A stretch of 64,000 nt of DNA, from contig NZ_JMIH01000014.1 of NCBI RefSeq assembly GCF_000714815.1, positions 496,001-560,000 on the forward strand. Direction: 5' to 3'. A model generated the notes under the pieces. The model was not told the DNA's origin and searched no databases. It was given only the letters and a program-made list of their open reading frames with translations. This DNA is from Anditalea andensis. GTDB taxonomy: Bacteria > Bacteroidota > Bacteroidia > Cytophagales > Cyclobacteriaceae. The position numbers and the translations under genes are program-made. Below are positions 48,275-56,580 of this stretch, piece after piece; positions within the stretch are counted from its first letter, which is position 1; the number at the start of each line of letters is the position of its first letter.

Positions 48275-48671
48275 GTGCAAGCCGATTTGTCGCCGTTCCG
48301 TTTTAGCGGGAAGGAGGAAAGTCCGGGCAACATAGAGCACCATACTTCCTAACGGGAAGGGGTTTTATATCAAAGTATAAGGCTACAGACAGTGCCACAG
48401 AGAATATACCGCCTTTATAGCAATATAAGGGTAAGGGTGAAAAGGTGGGGTAAGAGCCCACCGGGCAGCAGGTGACTGCTGTTGCATGGCAAACCTTATG
48501 GGTTGAAAGATCAAATAGGCTCCGAGTGAAGGGTTGCTCGTCCTGCTCCCGCTCTGCGGGACCTCGGGGTGGGTAGATCGATAGAGCCTTATCGTAAGGT
48601 AAGGCCTAGATAAATGACAAATTGCCGCCTGTTTGCAGTGCGGTAACAGAATCCGGCTTATAGGCTTGCAC
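48275..48671 (+). ncRNA. rnpB: RNase P RNA
   Basis: Type A RNase P RNA, the catalytic RNA that trims tRNA 5' leaders. The ends pair as helix P1 (GTGCAAGCC at 48275 with GGCTTGCAC at 48663-48671). The conserved GGAGGAAAGTCCGGGC lies near the 5' end, GAGCCCACCGGGCAGCAGGTG-like sequence (around 48450-48475) in the middle, and ACAGAATCCGGCTTATAGGC at the 3' end. About 397 nt is a normal size. T residues follow P1 (TCTTTTTTAT), providing termination. Confidence 0.95.
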
Positions 48672-48701
48672 TCTTTTTTATAATAATAAAAACATCATAA
48701 T

Positions 48702-49859
48702 ATGCCTAAAATTCTTATTGTAGATGACGAAAGGGTCATCCGCGCTACCTTAAAGGAAATCCTGGAATACGAAAAATATGAAATATTTGAAGCAGGGGAC
48801 GGAGAAGAAGGTCTGAAAATGATTGAAAACCAAGATTTCGATCTAATACTTTGTGATATTAAAATGCCTAAAATGGATGGGTTAGAAGTTCTAGAAAAAG
48901 CCCGGCATTTAGAAAAACAGCCCCAATTCATCATGATCTCTGCCCACGGATCTATAGAATCTGCGGTAGAAGCCACCAAGATGGGAGCTTTTGATTTTAT
49001 ACCAAAACCACCGGATCTTAACAGGTTATTATTGACAGTAAGAAATGCGCTTGAGAAAAAAAACCTGGTCACTGAAACCAAGGTACTCAAGAAAAAGCTG
49101 TCCAAAAAACTTGATATGGTAGGCTCTTCACCTGAAATCAAATTTGTAAAAGAGACTATAGAAAAGGTAGCCCCTACAGAAGCCCGCGTACTGATCACGG
49201 GACCTAACGGCACAGGAAAGGAACTGGTAGCCCATTGGGTACATCAAAAAAGCAACAGGGCATCGGCGCCTTTTATAGCAGTAAACTGTGCTGCGATCCC
49301 CTCTGAATTGATCGAAAGCGAATTATTCGGCCACGAAAAAGGATCCTTTACTTCTGCCAATAAACAAAGACAGGGTAAATTTGAACAGGCCAATGAAGGT
49401 ACATTGTTTTTGGACGAGATTGGCGACATGAGCTTATCTGCTCAGGCCAAAGTACTGCGTGCCCTTCAGGAGCATAAGATTACACGTGTAGGTGGTGATA
49501 AGGATATTAAAGTAGATGTACGTGTATTAGCTGCTACCAATAAAGACCTTAGAAAAGAAATAGAGGAAGGTAATTTCAGAGAAGATTTGTATCACAGACT
49601 AAGCGTGATCCTGATTCAGGTACCTTCTTTGAAAGATAGAAAAGAAGATATTCCTTTATTAGTGGATAAATTTCTGGATGATATTGCCCAGGAACATGGT
49701 ACTGCCAAAAAAATAATGGATACTAAGGCTATCCAAAAGCTTCAGGAATTCCCTTGGACTGGAAATATTAGGGAATTGAGAAATGTGGTAGAAAGGTTGG
49801 TCATCCTTGGAGGACCTACTATTTCACTTGAGGACATAAAAAAATATGCTGACTATTAG
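48702..49859 (+). CDS. NtrC-like response regulator without DNA-binding domain
   Basis: 385 residues: receiver domain (1-120, phospho-acceptor Asp about 52 in LCDIKMPKMDG, Lys about 102) and AAA+ sigma-54 activator domain (about 138-375) with Walker A GPNGTGK at 167-173 and Walker B TLFLDEIGDM at 234-243. The sigma-54-contacting loop reads GSFTSA (214-219) instead of GAFTGA. The protein stops 30 residues after GNIRELRNVVERL, so the usual Fis-type helix-turn-helix is absent. I recall close Bacteroidota homologues of the same layout. No sensor kinase is adjacent. It may act without specific DNA binding or may not work through sigma-54. Confidence 0.88.
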   Translation: MPKILIVDDERVIRATLKEILEYEKYEIFEAGDGEEGLKMIENQDFDLILCDIKMPKMDGLEVLEKARHLEKQPQFIMISAHGSIESAVEATKMGAFDFIPKPPDLNRLLLTVRNALEKKNLVTETKVLKKKLSKKLDMVGSSPEIKFVKETIEKVAPTEARVLITGPNGTGKELVAHWVHQKSNRASAPFIAVNCAAIPSELIESELFGHEKGSFTSANKQRQGKFEQANEGTLFLDEIGDMSLSAQAKVLRALQEHKITRVGGDKDIKVDVRVLAATNKDLRKEIEEGNFREDLYHRLSVILIQVPSLKDRKEDIPLLVDKFLDDIAQEHGTAKKIMDTKAIQKLQEFPWTGNIRELRNVVERLVILGGPTISLEDIKKYADY

Positions 49860-49876
49860 GTCAGCATATTTTTATC
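49843..49876. terminator. Bidirectional terminator overlapping both stop codons
   Basis: AATATGCTGAC and GTCAGCATATT form a perfect 11-pair stem (6-base loop containing the regulator's stop codon), with A and T runs on the two sides. It serves the response regulator and the convergent small lipoprotein gene. Confidence 0.85.
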
Positions 49877-49991
49877 CTTTAATTTCTTTGGCTACTTCAC
49901 CCTGGGCATAAGCAGGGCAAGGTCTGCTGGAAGCACAAGCTCCCAAGGTCAAAAGACCCAATGCTACAATCACGAATGTTAATCTTCTCAT
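49872..49991 (-). CDS. Very small lipoprotein, 39 residues
   Basis: Read from the reverse strand: a lipoprotein signal peptide (MRRLTFVIVALGLLTLGAC) with lipobox LGAC, Cys about residue 19, then a 20-residue mature part (ASSRPCPAYAQGEVAKEIKG) with one more Cys. Too short for most gene finders, but the signal is textbook and the gene ends at a bidirectional terminator. A TTG-N19-GATCTTTG promoter candidate lies just upstream. Membrane-anchored peptide of unknown role. Confidence 0.72.
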   Translation of the reverse strand: MRRLTFVIVALGLLTLGACASSRPCPAYAQGEVAKEIKG

Positions 49992-50152
49992 ATTGATTTT
50001 AGTTTCAAAAACTCAAAGATCTTTATTTATCAGGCAAATACAAAATTTATTTGTTAATATATTCTGCCTATGGCACTGGATAATTCTAACTACTTTTATC
50101 AACCTAATAATTTGACATATCGGTATGGAGGTGTATGATAACGAATTAGCAT

Positions 50153-50827
50153 CTAAAAATGATAGGCGACGCTCAAGGATCGAAGTGGCAGCAAATTTAA
50201 GCTGAAATTACTGAAGGAATCTATCCGTTCACTTCTGGCATTGAAAGAATTCTTTCTTTCAAACGTCCTATTATCCGAATATTTGGCAGCAAGCCCCACT
50301 TCTGCAAATATTGACAATCTAGGCAAAATGTATTACTTCACACCCCAAAAATAGGTTAAATTATAATTTAAGCTCTGAAATCTTAAAGACTCAGTTACTC
50401 CCGGACCAGGACTAGATCCTTATATATCATGAAAACGCTGACTAAATAGGCCTACACCAATATCCGCTCCCGTGTACCCTATAAAATATGTAATACTGGC
50501 TTTTGCCACTTTTTCCCTACTGACAAAAAATAGTTCAATATTGCCTCTTTGGTGAAAATAGAATCATCTAAATTTATCTCTAAACGATTACTTTAATTCA
50601 TTGCCGAAAAAATTAAACAAAAACTTCTCTGCTTTCCTCCTTTAGCCAGGTAGTTATTACGATAAAACATAGAATTAGGTAAATTACCGCCAAAAAACAG
50701 GGATAATATCAATAGCCATCCCATACCTGGTATTATCATAATCATACACCACAGGTTTTTCTTCCTCCTGGGCCAACAGCGGCATACTAATAATAGCCAT
50801 AGCAAATATTAAAATCCTTCTGTACAT
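50153..50827 (-). pseudogene. Decayed outer-membrane beta-barrel protein
   Basis: From the ATG at 50827 the reverse strand reads a signal peptide (MYRRILIFAMAIISMPLLAQ) and YDYDNTRYGMAIDIIPVFW, then a stop. Other frames continue (GGNLPNSMFYRNNYLAKGG, then KAEKFLFNFFGNEL). The last part, in one frame with three internal stops, includes ITYFIGYTGADIGVGLFSQ, FAEVGLAAKYSDNRTF and NFSLNLLPLRSLSVAYHF before the final stop, a typical barrel ending in Phe. At least two frameshifts and several stops are needed to join it. The intact length would be about 225 residues. Confidence 0.78.
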
Positions 50828-50923
50828 ATCAGTTATTTTTATTAAACTTAACCATATAAAACAACAACTAAAAAATCAAATACAGTTATATTAATTTAAT
50901 GAAAGAACCATATGTATAAAAGC

Positions 50924-52219
50924 TCACAACAAATTTGTTAGCCAATTTCTGAATGCCATATAACTATTATCTATTGATATCACCTTTTTTTCACCTTTCA
51001 TAAACGCGGACAACCTTTCTGGAAGCACTATGTTTTCTCCGATACTTTTTTCCACAGTTTCTTTAAATTTTCCCGGATGAGCTGTTTCGAGAAATATCCC
51101 AGCATATCCTATTTTATCATTCAAAAAATCTTTTAAACCTAAGTATGCAACAGCACCATGAGGATCTAAAATATACCCAAAGTTTTCTTTAACTTTTTTC
51201 ATAACATCTTTGGTGGTTTCGTCATCATAAAAGTATCCTTTGACACTGTCCCTAAGCAATACTTCATCCTGACTGTATAGTGCCAATAAGCGTGGAAAGT
51301 TACTGGGATTACCTACATCCATACTATTGCTAATGGTCTGCACGGATGGCATTGCTGAATATGGAAAGCCCCCAAGATAATCTGGCACTATTTTATTAAG
51401 ATTTGTAGCAGCCACAAAAAAAGATACCGGCAGCCCCATACGCTCTGCTAATATCCCTGCTGCTAAATTACCAAAATTACCACTGGGCACTGAGAAGACA
51501 ATTGCTCTATTTTTGTCAGGAAGTCTAGAGTAAGCATAAAAATAATACAAACACTGTGGAATCCACCTGGCTATATTGATGGAATTGGCAGAAGTCAGTA
51601 GCATCTGATCATTTAATTCCCGGTCGGCAAAAGCTTCCTTTACCAGGCGCTGGCAATCATCAAAATTGCCTTCTACTTCCAGAGCGGTGATGTTTCCCCC
51701 TAAAGTAGTAAATTGCTTTTCTTGAAGACTGCTCACTTTACCTTTAGGATAAAGAATAACTACCTCCACCCCTTTGACATTGTAAAAACCATTGGCCACA
51801 GCACTGCCCGTATCACCGGAAGTAGCTACCAAAACCTTTACGTTTTTTTCCTGAAGCAAAAAACTCATCAATTTAGAACAAAACCTGGCCCCGAAATCTT
51901 TGAAAGCCAACGTTGGCCCATGAAACAGTTCCAAAGCATATATCCCTCTTCCTACCTCCACCAAAGGTGCATCAAAATGTAATGTATGGTCCACCAAGTC
52001 TTTAATTTGCTCATCACTTAAATCATCAGCCAATAAACTACCGATAACTTTATAGCCTATTTCATTAAAAGTAAGATCAGCCATCGAATGAATAAAATCA
52101 CTCGGTAAAGAAGGTATTATGGCAGGCATATACAGTCCTTTATCTGCTGCCAGCCCTTTAATTACAGCTTCTTGGAGATCTACGGTTATGTGGATGTTAT
52201 TTGTACTGTAAAATTTCAT
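50924..52219 (-). CDS. threonine synthase thrC: Threonine synthase
   Basis: 431 residues. ThrC converts phosphohomoserine to threonine with pyridoxal phosphate. The PLP Lys is in HGPTLAFKDFGARF (about residue 105), followed by VLVATSGDTGSAVANGFY and the phosphate-binding SVPSGNFGNLAAGI. Last gene of the thr operon; its ATG directly abuts the thrB stop. No clear terminator was seen before the pseudogene downstream. Confidence 0.95.
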   Translation of the reverse strand: MKFYSTNNIHITVDLQEAVIKGLAADKGLYMPAIIPSLPSDFIHSMADLTFNEIGYKVIGSLLADDLSDEQIKDLVDHTLHFDAPLVEVGRGIYALELFHGPTLAFKDFGARFCSKLMSFLLQEKNVKVLVATSGDTGSAVANGFYNVKGVEVVILYPKGKVSSLQEKQFTTLGGNITALEVEGNFDDCQRLVKEAFADRELNDQMLLTSANSINIARWIPQCLYYFYAYSRLPDKNRAIVFSVPSGNFGNLAAGILAERMGLPVSFFVAATNLNKIVPDYLGGFPYSAMPSVQTISNSMDVGNPSNFPRLLALYSQDEVLLRDSVKGYFYDDETTKDVMKKVKENFGYILDPHGAVAYLGLKDFLNDKIGYAGIFLETAHPGKFKETVEKSIGENIVLPERLSAFMKGEKKVISIDNSYMAFRNWLTNLL

Positions 52220-53158
52220 TTAAATAATTTCATTTAAGACATATGCCCCCCTGGAATTTATCTCGGAAACATATAAATCAACATCTAACCCTATTTTATC
52301 AAAAACCTTCTGGCTAATGGTTTTCACCTCAGCAGCTATATCTCTATCAGGTGACAAAATGAAAATAGTCGGTCCTGATCCAGAAATCCCACATCCTAAT
52401 GCACCGGCTTCTTTAATGGCCTCTTTGATCTCTTCATACCCGGGAATAAGTACAGACCTGGAAGGTTCTGCGATCACATCCTGAAGAGATCTACTGATTA
52501 AACCCATATTTTCCTGATAAAGGCCTGCCACCAGACCTGCTATATTCCCTGACTGAATAGTGGCGTTCTGTAATGAAACCTGCTTACGCAGGACACTCCG
52601 AGAATCTGCAGTATTTAACTCCATATGGGGATGTATCAAGGTACAGTGAAGGCCTTTGGGAACATGGAGGGCAGTGACATCGAGGGGATGATAACTTCTG
52701 ATCAAAACAAATCCACCAAGAAGTGATGGCGCTACATTATCCGCATGGGCTGCCCCACATGCTATCTTTTCTGCCAGCATAGCAAAAGGTAGCAAATCAT
52801 CCTTTGTAAACGGGTCATTCAGTAGCCTATTAGCAGCAATAAGCGCTGCTACTGAACTGGCTGCGCTGGAACCCATACCGCTGCCCAAAGGTAGACCTTT
52901 ATCAAGGCTGATATCCATTCCACCTGTATACCCTAGAGCTTTTAGCATAGCCTGGACAGCTACTGTGCAGGTATTTCTCTCGACTTCATATGGAAGTTTA
53001 CCGCCGTCTCCAGTGATTTTTGTTACCTTTAAACGGGATTCTTCTGCATGCCTTACCGTAACCCTGTCTCCTAATTCGTCTATAGCAAAACCTAAAATAT
53101 CAAACCCACAAGAAACATTGGCTACAGTGGCTGGGGCAAATGCGGTCACCTCTTTCAT
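52220..53158 (-). CDS. thrB: Homoserine kinase
   Basis: 312 residues from the ATG at 53158 (MKEVTAFAPATVANVSCGFD); the frame upstream to 53179 adds only a Lys-rich stretch. GHMP kinase that phosphorylates homoserine. The ATP loop is GLPLGSGMGSSAASSVAALIAAN (about 88-110), and the C-terminal GALGCGISGSGPTIFIL is the third GHMP motif. It lies 111 bases from the thrA stop and abuts thrC. Confidence 0.95.
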   Translation of the reverse strand: MKEVTAFAPATVANVSCGFDILGFAIDELGDRVTVRHAEESRLKVTKITGDGGKLPYEVERNTCTVAVQAMLKALGYTGGMDISLDKGLPLGSGMGSSAASSVAALIAANRLLNDPFTKDDLLPFAMLAEKIACGAAHADNVAPSLLGGFVLIRSYHPLDVTALHVPKGLHCTLIHPHMELNTADSRSVLRKQVSLQNATIQSGNIAGLVAGLYQENMGLISRSLQDVIAEPSRSVLIPGYEEIKEAIKEAGALGCGISGSGPTIFILSPDRDIAAEVKTISQKVFDKIGLDVDLYVSEINSRGAYVLNEII

Positions 53159-53269
53159 CTGTTTATTTTTTTTTATCAAAGGTTAAAACCTGTCCCGTAC
53201 CATAGGTCGGGATAAAATCTCTCTGGGAATATTATCTTTCCCCTGCATAATGCTTTCTCCATGCTCGAT

Positions 53270-55711
53270 TTACCTGGAATAATTACCAAGTCTTATAATG
53301 TCTGCAAATACTCCGGCAGCTGTTACATCTGCTCCCGCTCCCGGCCCTCTGATAATCATGGGGAAATCATGGTATCGTTCAGTGGTAAAGAGAATCATAT
53401 TATCACTTCCTTTAAGGTTATAAAATGGGTGATCTTTATCTACTGCATTGAGACCTACTTTTGCTTTGCCATTTTCTAAGGAAGCCATAAATCTCAGCTT
53501 CTTATCTTGAGCGTTGGCCTGAGACAGCAATTGGCTGAAATGACTGTCATGACCTACCAATTTATCAAAAAACTCATCAACAGATGCAGCATCCACACAG
53601 TCTGCCGGCACCATACTTTCTATAGAAATATCTTCGAAATGTAAACTTTGACCTGCTTCCCTACCTAAAATCAATATTTTACGGGCTACATCCATACCAC
53701 TAAGATCATCTCTGGGGTCTGGTTCTGTATAGCCTTTCTCTTTGGCCATAGCAACTACCTCACTGAAAGGGATCCCTTTTTCTAGCTCACTAAAGATGAA
53801 ATTCATCGATCCGCTCAATACGGCTTCTATCCTAAAAACCTGGTCTCCACTAACTATAAGATCCTGTAAAGTGTTGATTACTGGCAGACCTGCTGCCACA
53901 TTGGTCTCATAGAAAAACCGGACACCTCTTTTACCGGCTAGTTTCTTTAGCTCTTGATACTTTTCCAAAGGCCCTGAATTTGCCTTCTTATTGGGAGTTA
54001 CGATACCGATCTTAGCATCTAACACCTGTTGGTAAATATCTGCTACTTCCTGGCTCGCAGTACAGTCTACTACTACTGAATTAGAAAAATTCATTCCTTT
54101 CATCGTCTGAAGAAACTTATCCATATTCATTTGCTCATCTCCCTCTGAAGGAGCCCCTACTGTATTAAGATCAAAGCCATCCTCATGGAATTTCATGTAT
54201 CGGGAATTAGCCATGCCATGTATCTGAATGTCCAGTAAATTATCCTCTCGCAACTTCTCCAACTGGTTTGCCACCATTTTTATAAGGGCTTTTCCGATCA
54301 ACCCTACACCTATTAGAAAAACATGCAAAACTTTATAATCTGACAAGAAGAATGCCTCGTGCAGCGCATTCAAAGCCTTCTGAAGGTCTGCTTGTGAAAT
54401 TACTGCTGAAATATTTAATTCAGAACTGCCTTGTGCTATAGCAGTAACATTCACGTTGTTTCTACCCAGTGCCTGAAACATCATACCGCTGGCCCCAGGA
54501 TTTCTCTGCATTTGCTCTCCTACTACTGCCACGATGGCCATATTTGGTGCGATCAGTACAGGATCCATTTCGCCACCCTTGATTTCATAATGAAATTCGT
54601 TATCTATTATCTCCTTTGCTCTTCCGGCTTCTTTTGATTGGATAGCGATACACATGCTGAATTCTGAAGATGCCTGGCTTATGAGTATCACATTGATATC
54701 TGCTTCGGCTAAGGTACCAAACACCCTTTTTCCCACTCCGGATACCTCTGTAAGGCTCGACCCCTGAATGTTCAATAATGATATATCAGCCATAGAAGAT
54801 ATCCCTTTTATCATCTTCCCGGTACCAGTGACTTTACTGATCATAGAGCCGGCCTTTTCGGGATGAAAAGTATTTTTAATGGCTATCGGTATCCCCTTTT
54901 TCATGACAGGCTGCATGGTCGCCGGAAAGATCACTTTTGCGCCGAAATGCGAAAGTTCCAATGCCTCATTGTAGCTTAATAAAGGAATGGTAATGGCCGC
55001 ATATACCAACTTAGGATCCGCAGTCATTACACCCTGCACATCTGTCCAAATCTCTAAGATACTGGCATCTAAGGCCGAACTGAAAATGGCAGCAGTATAA
55101 TCTGAACCACTTCTGCCAACAGTAGTGGTTTCTCCTTTATGAGTAGAACCTATAAAGCCAGTTACCACCTTTATCCCCGGATTTTGCTGATAAAAACCCA
55201 ATATTAGTGCATTGGTAGAAGGAAAGTCTACTTTGGCATTCCCAAAACGATCATTGGTTTTTAATAAATCCCTGGCATCTACATAAACTGTTTCCATTCC
55301 CAATGCACGTAATCCTGATGATAGTATGTAGGTCGAAAGCCGCTCTCCAAAACTCAGCACATAATCCAAAGTACGAGGGGTACATTCTTTGACTAGAAAA
55401 ATACCATGATACAAGTCCGATAGTTCATTAAATCTCACCTTAACATAAGTCAGGGTAGACGATTGCTGCTGTACAGGTATAAGGTTTTTTACAATATCCA
55501 AATGTCTTTTCTCTAGGGAATCTAGTTTTACCTGATAGCTTTCATCACTTGACTGAGCTAAATCCGCACATTTGAGTAACTCTTCTGTAACACCTCCAAA
55601 TGCTGAAAAAACAATAGACATCTCTTCTTGCTCTTTTCCTATAATGGAAAAAACTTTCTGTATATTCTCGAGATTGGAAATGGAAGATCCTCCAAACTTT
55701 AATATTTTCAT
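53270..55711 (-). CDS. thrA: Bifunctional aspartokinase / homoserine dehydrogenase
   Basis: 813 residues. The N-terminal aspartokinase (KILKFGGSSISNLENI at the start, TTVGRSGSDYTAAIFSSAL) is followed by ACT domains (about 310-455, with ISLLNIQGSSLTEVSGVGKRVFG) and a homoserine dehydrogenase from about 465 (VFLIGVGLIGKALIKM Rossmann motif, GVRFFYETNVAAGLPVINTL, YTEPDPRDDLSGMDVARK). It controls entry into the aspartate branch and usually is inhibited by threonine. First gene of the operon, preceded by a Thr/Ile-rich leader ORF. Confidence 0.96.
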   Translation of the reverse strand: MKILKFGGSSISNLENIQKVFSIIGKEQEEMSIVFSAFGGVTEELLKCADLAQSSDESYQVKLDSLEKRHLDIVKNLIPVQQQSSTLTYVKVRFNELSDLYHGIFLVKECTPRTLDYVLSFGERLSTYILSSGLRALGMETVYVDARDLLKTNDRFGNAKVDFPSTNALILGFYQQNPGIKVVTGFIGSTHKGETTTVGRSGSDYTAAIFSSALDASILEIWTDVQGVMTADPKLVYAAITIPLLSYNEALELSHFGAKVIFPATMQPVMKKGIPIAIKNTFHPEKAGSMISKVTGTGKMIKGISSMADISLLNIQGSSLTEVSGVGKRVFGTLAEADINVILISQASSEFSMCIAIQSKEAGRAKEIIDNEFHYEIKGGEMDPVLIAPNMAIVAVVGEQMQRNPGASGMMFQALGRNNVNVTAIAQGSSELNISAVISQADLQKALNALHEAFFLSDYKVLHVFLIGVGLIGKALIKMVANQLEKLREDNLLDIQIHGMANSRYMKFHEDGFDLNTVGAPSEGDEQMNMDKFLQTMKGMNFSNSVVVDCTASQEVADIYQQVLDAKIGIVTPNKKANSGPLEKYQELKKLAGKRGVRFFYETNVAAGLPVINTLQDLIVSGDQVFRIEAVLSGSMNFIFSELEKGIPFSEVVAMAKEKGYTEPDPRDDLSGMDVARKILILGREAGQSLHFEDISIESMVPADCVDAASVDEFFDKLVGHDSHFSQLLSQANAQDKKLRFMASLENGKAKVGLNAVDKDHPFYNLKGSDNMILFTTERYHDFPMIIRGPGAGADVTAAGVFADIIRLGNYSR

Positions 55712-55779
55712 GAAATCCTTGGTTTATGGTAATTAAAATTGAAGTCCATTCAGGACCTATTATAAGGCGGGCAATATGA

Positions 55780-55917
55780 TTAGAAAGTACGGGAACTCCC
55801 CGTATGGGTAAAGGTATGCACCATGTTAATGATGGTGAATAAAAAATAAGCACCGGTAGCCATGTGAAAACTTTCAGCTGATTGAGAATAAATTCTTTTT
55901 AGGGCTATTAGGTTCAT
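55780..55917 (-). CDS. thr operon leader peptide
   Basis: A 45-codon frame from the ATG at 55917, with an in-frame ATG at 55863 giving 27 residues; the promoter position fits the longer form. The last 27 residues hold six Thr and two Ile, clustered as FTIINM and HTFTHTG. This is the pattern expected for a threonine/isoleucine-sensing leader, as in E. coli thrL (established). A TACGGG/CCCGTA hairpin covers the last codons. A weaker hairpin (AGGTCC with GGACTT, 55743-55759) is followed by CAATTTTAATT before thrA. No terminator as clean as that of the ilv leader is visible, so the mechanism is less certain. Confidence 0.65.
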   Translation of the reverse strand: MNLIALKRIYSQSAESFHMATGAYFLFTIINMVHTFTHTGSSRTF

Positions 55918-55935
55918 TGGTACATGATTGATTTG

Positions 55936-55966
55936 TAATTTTAAACACTTTTTACTTAAAACCCAA
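55936..55966 (-). promoter_or_regulatory. Candidate promoter of the thr operon
   Basis: On the reverse strand TTG (complement of 55964-55966), a 20-base spacer and TAAAATTA (complement of 55936-55943). The -7 box has two mismatches but closely resembles the TAAAATTG of the ilv promoter, and spacing is identical. The start would be near 55929, 12 bases before the longer leader ORF. Confidence 0.45.
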
Positions 55967-56354
55967 ATATTATTAAATATTAATTAATAGTTAAGCCAAT
56001 TTGTTATAAACTATTCATCAAAAGTCAATATCTATTAACCATCTTCATTCCAGTATTTTATTTTAAAAATGTCCTAAAATTTTAACAAACTCACATTAAT
56101 TTATGAGAATTTGATTAGAAATTTATTAGAATCTTTTTGTCGGATGGTTTATGTACCATTCACTCTACGGATATTTTATCCATTGCTATTCTATCACTCA
56201 ACGATACGGATCAAAAGAAAATAAAATTATGAACATCGTTTTTTAATTTGGTCAGCAATCTTTTAAGCTATTGTCTACTAAACAATTCTGATAACATACA
56301 GTTAAGATGGTGCTAAAAAAAATCAATTTAATCATTCGTTTCACTACCTATAAC
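55967..56354. other. AT-rich intergenic region between the thr operon and the Lacal_2735 gene
   Basis: About 390 bases, mostly A and T, with no open frame I would call a gene and no RNA gene recognised. It should hold the promoter of the rightward small gene. Confidence 0.5.
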
Positions 56355-56531
56355 ATGTTCGGACTATTCAATAATAAATCCCCTAAAGAAAAACTTCAGC
56401 AGAAATATCAGAAACTAACTGAAGAAGCATATACCCTAAGTAAGACTAATCGAGCTGCCAGTGACGAAAAATATGCAGAAGCAGAACAGGTACAGAAAGA
56501 AATTGAAGCATTAAATAGATCAGAATCTTAA
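56355..56531 (+). CDS. Lacal_2735 family small protein
   Basis: 58 residues from the ATG at 56355 (MFGLFNNKSPKEKLQQKYQKLTEEAY); the frame back to 56307 is not family-like. Charged and helical, with SDEKYAEAEQVQKEIEAL near the end, matching the small Bacteroidota Lacal_2735 family of unknown function. No signal or membrane segment, so cytoplasmic. Confidence 0.85.
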   Translation: MFGLFNNKSPKEKLQQKYQKLTEEAYTLSKTNRAASDEKYAEAEQVQKEIEALNRSES

Positions 56532-56580
56532 GGCAAATTCATTTATAGTTAGTACTTTGAAGGCACAAACTGTACAACTG

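Noticed and set aside
50593-50805. 70-codon open frame with hydrophobic N-terminus
   Set aside because: It is one frame of the decayed outer-membrane protein; the real signal peptide is in a different frame starting at 50827.
55545-55853. Open frame of 102 codons on the minus strand overlapping the thrA start
   Set aside because: It overlaps thrA in another frame and shows no domain. The Thr-rich leader frame in the same area is better supported.
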